From an uncultured Allomuricauda sp. (GTDB taxonomy: Bacteria; Bacteroidota; Bacteroidia; Flavobacteriales; Flavobacteriaceae), in the NCBI RefSeq assembly GCF_947258355.1, contig NZ_CAMYIC010000025.1:1-34866 (forward strand): a stretch of DNA of 34,866 nucleotides, given 5' to 3'. Positions 7,938 to 16,270 of this stretch are shown here, one piece after another. Under the pieces are notes generated by a model. It made no database searches, was not told the DNA's origin, and was given only the letters and a program-made list of their open reading frames with translations. Every line of letters begins with the position of its first letter. Position 1 is the stretch's first letter. A program made the position numbers and the translations under genes.

Positions 7938-9059
7938 ATGCGAAAGCTTATTATATCGGCAGTTGCCGGTGGTATCATAATTTTTGCTTCCTTATATTTT
8001 GCGGGTATGATTGCAAATAGTAAGGATAATAGAAGACCGCCTTCACAAAAGGTGGTTAAGACCGTTTTTGTTGATACGGTAAAAAATTCAACTGTACCTA
8101 TTATGGTGCCTGCCAATGGTAACCTTCGGGCAAAAAAGCGCTTGGAACTTTATTCGGAAGTACAAGGTATTTTTAGACCGGGCAGTAAACTGTTCCGAAC
8201 AGGGCAAGAGTATGCCGCTGGGCAAACCCTCATAAGAATAGATGCCAGTGAATATTATGCTTCCGTACAATCGGCAAAAAGTAACCTTTACAACTTACTT
8301 ACTTCCATAATGCCCGATTTGCGATTGGATTATCCTGAAATCTATCCGAAATGGCAACAATACCTAAACGGGTTTGATTTGGAAAAAACCACTCCCGAAC
8401 TGCCAAAGATGGATTCCGAAAAGGAAAAATTCTTTATAACGGGTAGAGAGATTATCACCACCTACTATAATGTGAAGAACTTGGAGCAACGCCTATCCAA
8501 GTATACCATTACAGCTCCTTTCACCGGAGTATTGACCGAAGCTTTGGTAACCGAAGGTACCTTGATAAGGTCTGGGCAAAAACTTGGAGAATTTATCAAT
8601 ACCGGATTATATGAATTGGAAGTTTCTGTGAGTAAGACTTATGGTGATTTTTTAAGGGTTGGAAGAAAAGTGGAGCTTTCCAATTTGGAAAAAACCCAAA
8701 CTTTCATTGGTGAGGTAACTCGGGTAAATGCCAGTGTTGACCAAAACTCGCAAACCATAACGGTATACATTGAAGTAAGCGGAGACAGCTTAAAAGAAGG
8801 ACAATACCTTGAAGCTAAACTCGAAGCTAAAGAAGAAGCTGATGCCATAGAGATCAATCGTTCATTGTTGCTGGAAAACAACCAAATTTTTGTGGTAAAG
8901 GATTCCATCTTGGATTTAATGGATGTAAATCCTATTTTCTTTACGGACAAGACAGTGGTGCTAAAGAACGTGCCAGATGGAGAAGTAATCGTGGCTAAAC
9001 CTATGACCGGTGCATACGCTGGTATGTTGGTAAAAGTTTTTCAAGAAAATAAATCCTAA
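7938..9059 (+). CDS. RND efflux periplasmic adaptor (HlyD/membrane fusion family)
   Basis: Periplasmic adaptor (373 aa) that links the inner-membrane RND pump to the outer-membrane channel. The N-terminal hydrophobic segment (about residues 5-25) is an uncleaved anchor or signal; there is no lipobox. The barrel-sandwich halves are visible around LELYSEVQGIFRPGSKLFRTGQ and YTITAPFTGVLTEALVTEGT, separated by a helical hairpin region. A beta-barrel domain follows (about 220-300), with a membrane-proximal C-terminal part. It is the first gene of the operon adaptor-pump-TolC, 12 bases before the pump start. The order and spacing are typical of tripartite multidrug systems. Confidence 0.9.
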   Translation: MRKLIISAVAGGIIIFASLYFAGMIANSKDNRRPPSQKVVKTVFVDTVKNSTVPIMVPANGNLRAKKRLELYSEVQGIFRPGSKLFRTGQEYAAGQTLIRIDASEYYASVQSAKSNLYNLLTSIMPDLRLDYPEIYPKWQQYLNGFDLEKTTPELPKMDSEKEKFFITGREIITTYYNVKNLEQRLSKYTITAPFTGVLTEALVTEGTLIRSGQKLGEFINTGLYELEVSVSKTYGDFLRVGRKVELSNLEKTQTFIGEVTRVNASVDQNSQTITVYIEVSGDSLKEGQYLEAKLEAKEEADAIEINRSLLLENNQIFVVKDSILDLMDVNPIFFTDKTVVLKNVPDGEVIVAKPMTGAYAGMLVKVFQENKS

Positions 9060-9071
9060 ACCTCCTCAGCC

Positions 9072-12000
9072 ATGAGAAAAATTATCTCATATTTTATTAA
9101 ATACCACATGGCAGTAAATGTCGTTATTTTGGCATTTTTTGTTTTTGGGTTCGTGGGGATACTTTCCTTGAAATCATCTTTTTTTCCGCTTAACGAAGCT
9201 CGGAATATCACAATAAATATTACCTACCCAGGAGCCTCGCCGCAGGAAATAGAAGAAGGTATCGTCTTAAAAATTGAGGATAACCTGAAAGGACTTGAAG
9301 GAGTGGAAAGGGTAACTTCCACCTCAAGGGAAAACAGCGGAACCATCAATGTAGAGATCGAGAAGGAAAGAAATGTGGATTTCATGTTGTTGGAGGTGAA
9401 AAACGCAGTGGACCGTGTACCGACCTTTCCCACTGGAATGGAGCCTCTGATTGTTGCTAAACAAGAACCTGTAAGGCCAACCATTAGTTTTGCGGTAAGT
9501 GGTAAGGACATTCCCTTGGCCACGTTAAAACAAATTGGCCGTCAGATAGAAAATGATCTTAGGGCAATCGATGGGATTTCACAGATTTCAATTTCTGGAT
9601 ATCCCGATGAGGAAATTGAGATTGCAGTCGATGAAAACAGTCTTCTTGCCTACAACCTTTCTTTTAGCGATGTAGCCCAAGCGGTTTCCAATGCGAACAT
9701 TTTGGTTACAGGTGGTAACATTAAAACTGTAACCGAAGAATACCTTATCCGAGCCAACAATCGTTCGTATTATGGTGACGAACTTTCCAATATAATTGTT
9801 CGTGGTGATGCAGCAGGACGCGCAATTAGGTTAAAAGATGTGGCAACCATTAGAGATAGGTTCTCTGAAACACCCAATGCCTCCTATTTTAACGAGCAAT
9901 TGGCGGTCAACATAACAATTACCAGTACCAATACCGAAGATTTAATGGGCTCTGCCGAGAATGTAAGGCAGTACATTGAAGATTTCAATGAAAAATATAC
10001 CAATGTTCAATTGGATGTAATTGATGATCGATCTACAACTTTAACACAGCGTACCCAACTTTTAACGGAAAACGCTATTGTTGGGATGATTTTGGTATTA
10101 TTGTTTTTGTCCCTTTTCCTGAATACAAGATTGGCGTTCTGGGTGGCTTTTGGACTACCAATTGCATTTTTGGGAATGTTCATTTTTGCGCCCATGTTCA
10201 ATGTGACAATCAATGTTTTGTCCTTGTTCGGGATGATTATTGTAATTGGTATTTTAGTGGATGACGGAATCGTTATCGCCGAAAACATTTATCAGCATTA
10301 CGAAGATGGGAAATCACCTGTGAAAGCGGCATTGGATGGCACAATAGAGGTGCTTCCTCCAATTATTTCTGCTATCATAACAACAGTTTTGGCCTTCTCC
10401 ATATTCCTTTTCTTGGATAGCCGTATTGGTGAGTTTTTTAGCGAAGTATCCGTTATTGTGATTCTAACATTGGTTGTTTCTTTGGTAGAGGCATTGATTA
10501 TATTGCCTGCTCACTTGGCACACTCCAAGGCACTCCATAGGCACAAGAAAGAACCTAAGACCGGTATAGCCAAAATTTTTGCAGAGCTACGGGTCATCAA
10601 CAAGATAGGTGATAGGATCATGAACTATATGCGGGACAATTGGTATAGTCCTGCACTCCGATTCATGATGAACTATAAAATCCTGACTTTTGCTCTTTTC
10701 TTTATGGCATTGGTTTTAACACTCGGCTCCATTGGAGGAGGTATTGTTAGAACTTCATTTTTCCCCAGGATTGCCAGTGATCAGGTATCCATTGAACTTA
10801 CCATGCCCAATGGTACCAACGAAAAAGTAACGGATTCCATTATTAGCCTTATTCAGGAAAAATCACATATCGTAAATCAAGAACTTACAGATAAGTATTT
10901 GCAGGGCATGGATAAAATGCTTTTTGTGAACACGATAAAAAATCTAGGACCAGGGTCCTCTTCGGCCAGTTTGGAGATTAACCTGTTGCCCGGAGAAGAG
11001 CGTCCAGATGGTATTCGTTCCGATATGGTCACTACAAGGCTTAGGGAATTGGTCGGCCCTGTGATCGGGGTTGAGAGTCTGATATACGGGTCTGGTGGTA
11101 ACTTTGGAGGTAGTCCGGTTTCCGTATCCCTATTGGGAAACAACATTGCCGAGTTAAAAGCTGCTAAAGAAGAACTGAAACAAGCAATGGAAGCCAACGC
11201 AAATTTAAAGGACGTTGCCGATAACGACCCTGCGGGTATTAAGGAAATAAGACTGGAGTTAAAGGAAAATGCCTATTTGCTCGGATTGGACCTTAGAACG
11301 GTGATGAACCAAGTAAGAGGCGGATTCTTCGGGGCGCAAGCACAACGTTTTCAAAGAGGTCAAGATGAGATACGGGTTTGGGTCCGATACGATAGGGAGA
11401 ATAGATCTTCAATTTCCGATTTGGATGAAATGAGGATATTGGCACCTAGCGGAGACCGTATTCCTTTAAAAGAAATAGCCACTTATACCATTGAAAGGGG
11501 AGATGTGGCCATCAATCACTTAGAAGGTAGAAGGGAAATTCAAGTGTCCTCGGATTTAACAGACCCAGAGACCACCAGTGGAACCGATGCCATGTTATGG
11601 ATACGTAATGAAGTGTTGCCGGATATCTTGTCTAAATATCCATCAATAACACCTTCTTACGAAGGACAAAATAGAGAAGCCAATAAATTGATAGGTTCCT
11701 TAGGTTTTGTTGGACCGATTGTACTATTCCTGATCTTTATTGTAATAGCGTTCACCTTTAGAAGTATCAGTCAACCATTGCTTTTGATTTTTATGGTGCC
11801 CTTTAGTTTAACGGCTGTGGCATGGGGACACTGGATACACGGTTTTCCCATTAATGTGCTTTCTATGTTGGGGATTATCGCGTTGATCGGAATTATGGTA
11901 AACGATGGACTGGTATTAATTGGTAAGTTCAATATCAATCTACGAGCTGGGATGAAGTTTGATGATGCATTGTTTGAAGCCGGCCGATCGCGTTTTAGAG

Positions 12001-12365
12001 CCATATTTTTAACATCCGTTACTACAATTGCTGGTTTGGCACCCTTGCTTTTGGAAAAAAGCCGACAAGCCCAATTCTTAAAACCGATGGCTATTTCCAT
12101 TGCTTATGGAATCGCCTTTGCCACTCTGTTGACATTGCTTATGCTCCCATTGCTCCTATCCTTTGGAAATAATGTAAAGGTCTTTGCTAAAAGATTATGG
12201 ACAGGAGAAAAGGCTACAAAAGAAGAAGTTGAGCGAGCAATCCGCGAAAAACAAGAAGAAGAGGAGATGGAAGCGGACAGTATTGCTTTAAACGGAACCC
12301 ATGATAGTGAACACGTTTCCCATAATGGGGAAGAAACCCCAAAAGTTGTAGAAGAGACCACATAA
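9072..12365 (+). CDS. RND family efflux pump, inner-membrane permease (AcrB-like)
   Basis: Large proton-driven transporter (1097 aa) of the AcrB/HAE type. It has an N-terminal membrane helix, a long periplasmic porter loop, a six-helix bundle, and the same pattern repeated in the second half. The first bundle contains the acidic pair in ILVDDGIVIAENIY (D397, D398), which carries protons in AcrB. The matching place of the second half reads GIMVNDGLVLIGKFN (about 940-954), with Asn-Asp where AcrB has its key lysine region. The last about 55 residues form a charged, Glu-rich cytoplasmic tail. The TAATG junction overlaps the start of the TolC gene, so the two are translationally coupled. The substrate (drug, lipid or other) is not determinable. 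Confidence 0.93.
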   Translation: MRKIISYFIKYHMAVNVVILAFFVFGFVGILSLKSSFFPLNEARNITINITYPGASPQEIEEGIVLKIEDNLKGLEGVERVTSTSRENSGTINVEIEKERNVDFMLLEVKNAVDRVPTFPTGMEPLIVAKQEPVRPTISFAVSGKDIPLATLKQIGRQIENDLRAIDGISQISISGYPDEEIEIAVDENSLLAYNLSFSDVAQAVSNANILVTGGNIKTVTEEYLIRANNRSYYGDELSNIIVRGDAAGRAIRLKDVATIRDRFSETPNASYFNEQLAVNITITSTNTEDLMGSAENVRQYIEDFNEKYTNVQLDVIDDRSTTLTQRTQLLTENAIVGMILVLLFLSLFLNTRLAFWVAFGLPIAFLGMFIFAPMFNVTINVLSLFGMIIVIGILVDDGIVIAENIYQHYEDGKSPVKAALDGTIEVLPPIISAIITTVLAFSIFLFLDSRIGEFFSEVSVIVILTLVVSLVEALIILPAHLAHSKALHRHKKEPKTGIAKIFAELRVINKIGDRIMNYMRDNWYSPALRFMMNYKILTFALFFMALVLTLGSIGGGIVRTSFFPRIASDQVSIELTMPNGTNEKVTDSIISLIQEKSHIVNQELTDKYLQGMDKMLFVNTIKNLGPGSSSASLEINLLPGEERPDGIRSDMVTTRLRELVGPVIGVESLIYGSGGNFGGSPVSVSLLGNNIAELKAAKEELKQAMEANANLKDVADNDPAGIKEIRLELKENAYLLGLDLRTVMNQVRGGFFGAQAQRFQRGQDEIRVWVRYDRENRSSISDLDEMRILAPSGDRIPLKEIATYTIERGDVAINHLEGRREIQVSSDLTDPETTSGTDAMLWIRNEVLPDILSKYPSITPSYEGQNREANKLIGSLGFVGPIVLFLIFIVIAFTFRSISQPLLLIFMVPFSLTAVAWGHWIHGFPINVLSMLGIIALIGIMVNDGLVLIGKFNINLRAGMKFDDALFEAGRSRFRAIFLTSVTTIAGLAPLLLEKSRQAQFLKPMAISIAYGIAFATLLTLLMLPLLLSFGNNVKVFAKRLWTGEKATKEEVERAIREKQEEEEMEADSIALNGTHDSEHVSHNGEETPKVVEETT

Positions 12366-13684
12366 TGAAAAGTATTTTTTATACCCTATTCCTAATATTA
12401 TTGGTTGGTCCATTGGCCAATGCCCAAGATCAAATGCTCACCAAGGAAGAAGCGATTGATTTGGTTTTGGAAAACAATCTGGACATTCAAGTCGCAAGAA
12501 ATACCAAATTGATTGACGATAACAACGCGGATATATTAAACTCTGGTTATTTGCCATCAGTAACTGGAAATGCCAGTGGGAGTATCGATAAACAAAATTC
12601 CGAAGCAATAATACGCGGTGAATCGCTTTCGGCCAATGGGGTGGAAAACAGAAGATATAATGCTGCGGTTAATGTGAACTATACCTTGTTTGATGGATTG
12701 GGAAGATATTATACATACAAAAGCTTTCAAGAAAGGTCAGAACAATCCGAACTAGAAGTTCGCCAGGCGATTGAGAATACCATTTTACAATTGTTTACCG
12801 TGTATTATGAAGCAGCACGTCTTACTGAGAATACAAATACTTTGGAGCAAGCTTTGGAAATTTCCAAGGACAGGCTTAAAAGAGCACAGTATCAATTTGA
12901 GTTTGGACAGAACACAGGTTTGGATGTATTGAATGCAGAAGTGGACATCAATACGGATAGCATCAATTTATTGAATTCACGACAGCAACTTAGAAATACC
13001 ATGCGGGACCTGAATTTAATCTTGAACCGTGATCTTTCTTCCCAATTTATCGCAGATACAACGGTCAACTTTGTTCCTGAGCTTCAAATGGAGAATATGT
13101 TCAAAGAGGCCAAACTGAACAATGTAAGACTTCAAATTGTTGAAAAAGACATTAATATGGGGATTAATGATATACGAATAGCCAAAAGTGGTTATTTACC
13201 TACTATTGGTCTTACCGGTACCTATGGTTGGAATGAGTCCAACAATGCTAATCCAAACTCATTTGCATCTTTTAATACATCTACTGGGATTACCGGAGTT
13301 GTTAACCTTACTTGGAATTTATTCGATGGGGGTACTACCATCACAGGAATAAAAAATGCCAAAATTGCATACAAGAATCAGGAAATAGCGAAAAAACAGA
13401 TTCAGTTAGAGGTCGAAAGGGATATACGCAACGCTTGGGACAGTTATACCAATGCGTTATATGTGTTGGAGGTACAGGAAAAAAACCTGCAGACAAATCA
13501 GAATAACTTCAATAGAACCGATGAGCGCTACAAACTTGGACAAGTAACTTCCATTGAGTTCAGGCAGGCCCAGTTAAATCTGTTGAATGCTGAATTGGCC
13601 AAAAGTCAGGCCAAATACAACGCAAAATTGGCGGAATTGCAAATGCTTCAAATCAGTGGCCAGTTGCTCAATGTAGATTTTTAA
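12365..13684 (+). CDS. TolC family outer-membrane efflux channel
   Basis: Outer-membrane channel (439 aa) of a tripartite efflux system. It has a cleavable signal peptide (MKSIFYTLFLILLVGPLANA), then two repeated halves of long alpha-helical hairpins and beta strands, with family motifs such as VNVNYTLFDGLGRYYTYKSF and VVNLTWNLFDGGTTITGIKNA, and a C-terminal helix rich in Gln/Leu/Ala. Its ATG overlaps the pump stop by one base. It completes the operon; a separate small cysteine-protein gene starts 3 bases after its stop. Confidence 0.93.
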   Translation: MKSIFYTLFLILLVGPLANAQDQMLTKEEAIDLVLENNLDIQVARNTKLIDDNNADILNSGYLPSVTGNASGSIDKQNSEAIIRGESLSANGVENRRYNAAVNVNYTLFDGLGRYYTYKSFQERSEQSELEVRQAIENTILQLFTVYYEAARLTENTNTLEQALEISKDRLKRAQYQFEFGQNTGLDVLNAEVDINTDSINLLNSRQQLRNTMRDLNLILNRDLSSQFIADTTVNFVPELQMENMFKEAKLNNVRLQIVEKDINMGINDIRIAKSGYLPTIGLTGTYGWNESNNANPNSFASFNTSTGITGVVNLTWNLFDGGTTITGIKNAKIAYKNQEIAKKQIQLEVERDIRNAWDSYTNALYVLEVQEKNLQTNQNNFNRTDERYKLGQVTSIEFRQAQLNLLNAELAKSQAKYNAKLAELQMLQISGQLLNVDF

Positions 13685-13687
13685 GAT

Positions 13688-13870
13688 ATGTACGAGCATT
13701 TTTTTCAATGTCCGTACTGTTGGGAAGAAATCTCATTTCTTTTGGATAGTTCTGTTCCGCAACAAACTTATGTGGAAGATTGCGAAGTATGTTGCAATCC
13801 CATTGAGGCAACCGCTAAATTCTCTAATAAGGACCTCGTTTTTTTTGAAGTACAAGAGTTGGGTCAGTAA
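13688..13870 (+). CDS. CPXCG motif-containing small cysteine-rich protein
   Basis: A 60-aa protein of the small Cys-rich CPXCG family. Two Cys pairs, CPYC near residue 8 and CEVCC near residue 38, would bind one zinc. The family signature around VPQQTYVEDCEVCCNPIE is well kept, while the usual Gly after the first pair is Trp (CPYCWE). Function is unknown. It starts 3 bases after the TolC stop and is probably read from the same transcript, although this family is also found away from efflux genes. No terminator is visible between it and the convergent MFS gene. Confidence 0.8.
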   Translation: MYEHFFQCPYCWEEISFLLDSSVPQQTYVEDCEVCCNPIEATAKFSNKDLVFFEVQELGQ

Positions 13871-13909
13871 TATATTTTTTGGAAACAGAATTATTTCGAC
13901 CTTAAGGAA

Positions 13910-15097
13910 TCATTGGTTTTTCTGGATTTTTTGTGAGTATAAAATCATAATTCCGATTAATGCTCCAATACAGGCCAAAACACTTCCAACCACACTGGCA
14001 TAGTTGACACCCAGACCGAATACCATGGGAAGCCCCCCGAAATAGGCCCCCGAAGCATTCCCCATATTAAATGCACTTTGATTCATGGAAGAACCCAATT
14101 TCTCTGCACCTTTAGCAGCCTTTATTATCGCTATTTGAATAGGAGCTGTTATGGAAAAGGTTATGGTGCCGACCATAAAACTGAGAACAAATATGGCAAT
14201 GCCATTGCTTGCAAAAATGGAATTTATGATGAGCACAGTCGTCATGGAAAGCATACTTATGACCACCGATTTTACAGGATTGAAGATTTCTGTCATCCTA
14301 GCCCCCAAAAAATTCCCGAAGAACATGCCAATACCGGCGACTATCATAACATACCCAACGTATGCTTCAGGAAGTTTTGTTACCGAAATAACAAGTGGTG
14401 CTATGTAACTGTACCAAGCAAAAAAACCACCGCTGCCTATCGTGGTCAAAGCTATCAAAGCCCACAACTTTTTATTTTTTAAAACTGGGGACGAGCTCTT
14501 TGCTTCTGGTGTGTCAATTTCTTCAATACCTTCTTTTGGCATCCAAAAATAGAGACTGGATATGGTTGCAATTCCAGCAATTCCAACAAGCATAAACGAA
14601 TAACTCCAGTGTAGTTCCTGACCAATATAGGTGCCCAGTGGAACACCGAGAATATTGGCCACGGTCAATCCGGAAAACATTATGGCCATAGCTTGGGCGG
14701 CTTTGCCAGGTTTGGCCAGATACCCGGAAACAACTGCCCCAATACCAAAAAAAGCACCATGCGGCATTCCGGATAAAAAACGGAACAGCATCATAACCCA
14801 ATAGTTGCCAGAAAAAGCGGATAGGGTATTAAAGACGGTGAACCACAACATTAAAAACAGTAAAGTTTTTTTTGGATTCAGATTGTTTGTGATACGTGCC
14901 ATTACGGGAGCACCGATTACCACGCCTAGAGCATAAATAGCGATAAAATGTCCGGCTTTGGGTATGGATATTTCCAAAGAATCAGCAATATTGGGAAGAA
15001 TCCCCATAATTACGAACTCTGTGAGTCCTATTCCAAAACCACCAATGGCAAGAGATAGTAGGGCTTTTTTATGGGTGAATCGAGAAGTATTGTCCAA
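13910..15097 (-). CDS. MFS transporter (AraJ/YdhP-like efflux family)
   Basis: A 12-helix major facilitator superfamily protein (about 395 aa) of the AraJ/sugar-efflux type. The first helix reads GGFGIGLTEFVIMGILPNIA and is followed by the loop 2-3 region VVIGAPVMARITNNLNPKKT. No ATG precedes the first helix. The longest frame begins with TTG at 15118, but that codon lies inside the likely -7 box, so the next TTG at 15097 (preceded by AAGAAA) is the preferred start; this is inference. The substrate is unknown: such proteins export sugars, nucleosides or drugs. It is a single gene, convergent with the efflux operon, with no adjacent regulator. Confidence 0.85.
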   Translation of the reverse strand: MDNTSRFTHKKALLSLAIGGFGIGLTEFVIMGILPNIADSLEISIPKAGHFIAIYALGVVIGAPVMARITNNLNPKKTLLFLMLWFTVFNTLSAFSGNYWVMMLFRFLSGMPHGAFFGIGAVVSGYLAKPGKAAQAMAIMFSGLTVANILGVPLGTYIGQELHWSYSFMLVGIAGIATISSLYFWMPKEGIEEIDTPEAKSSSPVLKNKKLWALIALTTIGSGGFFAWYSYIAPLVISVTKLPEAYVGYVMIVAGIGMFFGNFLGARMTEIFNPVKSVVISMLSMTTVLIINSIFASNGIAIFVLSFMVGTITFSITAPIQIAIIKAAKGAEKLGSSMNQSAFNMGNASGAYFGGLPMVFGLGVNYASVVGSVLACIGALIGIMILYSQKIQKNQ

Positions 15098-15115
15098 GCT
15101 TGATTTCTTAAGACA

Positions 15116-15149
15116 CAAAGGTAAGTCCTATTACAGGAAGAAATAGCAA
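15116..15149 (-). promoter_or_regulatory. Candidate promoter of the MFS gene
   Basis: On the minus strand TACCTTTG (complement of 15116-15123) matches TAnnTTTG exactly. A TTG (complement of 15147-15149) lies 23 bases upstream, at the edge of the allowed spacing. Its position argues against the TTG codon at 15118 as translation start. Confidence 0.5.
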
Positions 15150-15193
15150 GGATATTCTCTAAATTATGTTTTGGATTGACCATAAAGAAATAA

Positions 15194-15284
15194 AAAACAG
15201 CCTTGAGGATTGGACTAATTCAAATACATTCAAAAAATGAAACAAATACTTTTGAAAAGATATTTTGGGTTTCAAGGCTGTTTT
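15194..15284. repeat. 13-bp perfect inverted repeat enclosing 65 bases
   Basis: AAAACAGCCTTGA at 15194-15206 is the exact reverse complement of TCAAGGCTGTTTT at 15272-15284. Read on the minus strand the second arm runs into GTTTTTTATTTC, so it could close a long-looped terminator or small RNA. It could also be a decayed miniature element with terminal inverted repeats, but no target-site duplication is seen. Confidence 0.6.
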
Positions 15285-15395
15285 GAAGATTACTTCTTAC
15301 ATACCCCTAAACTACAGTAACAATCTGTTTTTTTCGGAAACCCTCAACAACTAGTACTCATCCCGAACGACAAGAACCATTTTTGCGATAAAACA

Positions 15396-15425
15396 AAAGA
15401 CCCGCTCCAATTGGAGCGGGTCTTT
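15396..15425 (-). terminator. Intrinsic terminator of the SusCDE operon (bidirectional form)
   Basis: Perfect inverted repeat AAAGACCCGCTCC / GGAGCGGGTCTTT around an AATT loop. On the minus strand it is followed by a T-rich tract (TTTTGTTTTA). It lies about 22 bases after the stop of the SusE-like gene. Confidence 0.93.
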
Positions 15426-15446
15426 CTTTTGAACAATATGTAAAAA

Positions 15447-16247
15447 TCAATTGATACAGGGTGACGGGTTAGGGCCAAACGGACCCAGTACTTCGCCCTC
15501 CGGTGTCTCAATAGTATAAACGTGTTCTTCCTCAAAAGCTCCACTTGTGTATGAAATAACCAAACTTGTAGTTCCGGCTGGTACATCCACATTGAATGTT
15601 GCTGCATCACCGGCAGTAAAGGTGTAATCTGTAGCTACGCCATCAATTTCAAAAGTCACAAAGGCTCCATCCCAACCGTCGCCAAACAAATCTTGCATTT
15701 CAATCACCCAAGTACCGGGTACCGTGGTTCCCGAAATAGGGGAGCACTTTACCAAAACGATAAAGTTAAAAGCTTGGAGTTGCTCTGGTTGACCTGTTAC
15801 GGTGGCACTGTAATTTTCTGCAGTGGTCTCTGTACCGTCATCACCTGTCGATTTCCCTAAAAAACGAATAAAATCACCTCCAGAAATGTCGTCTACCGTT
15901 ATACCCAAAGCACTTGCAATGTCCGTATAAGGGATGGAGATATCACTAGGGAATTCCGTTATCGTTGCCAGTTGCACAGTATCTGTGGACACTCCTCCTG
16001 ATTCCAAAGTCACACTTAACTCCCAGGAGGCGACATTGTCGCTTGGGTCATCAACAGTCCCTGAAAGGCTGGAACTAGCTAGGTCGCCCTTGGCCACAAT
16101 GGTCTCATCCAGTAGGATTCTTACATATGGAGCGGCAGAATCCTCCAATTCGAAAACATTGAGCGGGTTTTTGTCATTGTCCTCGCATGCCGCAATTCCC
16201 AAGGTCAGGAGAACAAGACCGAATATATATTTAAAGTTACTTTTCAT
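15447..16247 (-). CDS. SusE-like outer-membrane lipoprotein with a GDGWDGA C-terminal domain
   Basis: A 266-aa lipoprotein. The signal sequence ends in LTLGIAAC (lipid-bearing Cys21), followed by acidic EDNDKN, suggesting surface exposure. An Ig-like beta region (about 35-155) follows. The last about 90 residues contain WVIEMQDLFGDGWDGAFVTF, the DxxGDGWxGA pattern seen in secreted beta-sandwich domains of Bacteroidota, then PAGTTSLVISYTSG. As third gene after SusC and SusD (24 bases after SusD) it occupies the SusE/F position and probably helps bind the ligand at the cell surface. The ligand is unknown. The strong terminator just downstream makes it the last gene of the operon. Confidence 0.75.
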   Translation of the reverse strand: MKSNFKYIFGLVLLTLGIAACEDNDKNPLNVFELEDSAAPYVRILLDETIVAKGDLASSSLSGTVDDPSDNVASWELSVTLESGGVSTDTVQLATITEFPSDISIPYTDIASALGITVDDISGGDFIRFLGKSTGDDGTETTAENYSATVTGQPEQLQAFNFIVLVKCSPISGTTVPGTWVIEMQDLFGDGWDGAFVTFEIDGVATDYTFTAGDAATFNVDVPAGTTSLVISYTSGAFEEEHVYTIETPEGEVLGPFGPNPSPCIN

Positions 16248-16270
16248 TTGTATTGTTTTTTAGTTAGAAA

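Larger units (their letters stand above)
15119..15446. other. Intergenic region without a gene between MFS and SusE-like gene
   Basis: About 330 bases with no credible coding sequence on either strand. It holds the MFS promoter, a pair of 13-bp inverted repeats 91 bases from end to end, and the terminator of the SusCDE operon. These are listed separately. Confidence 0.7.
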
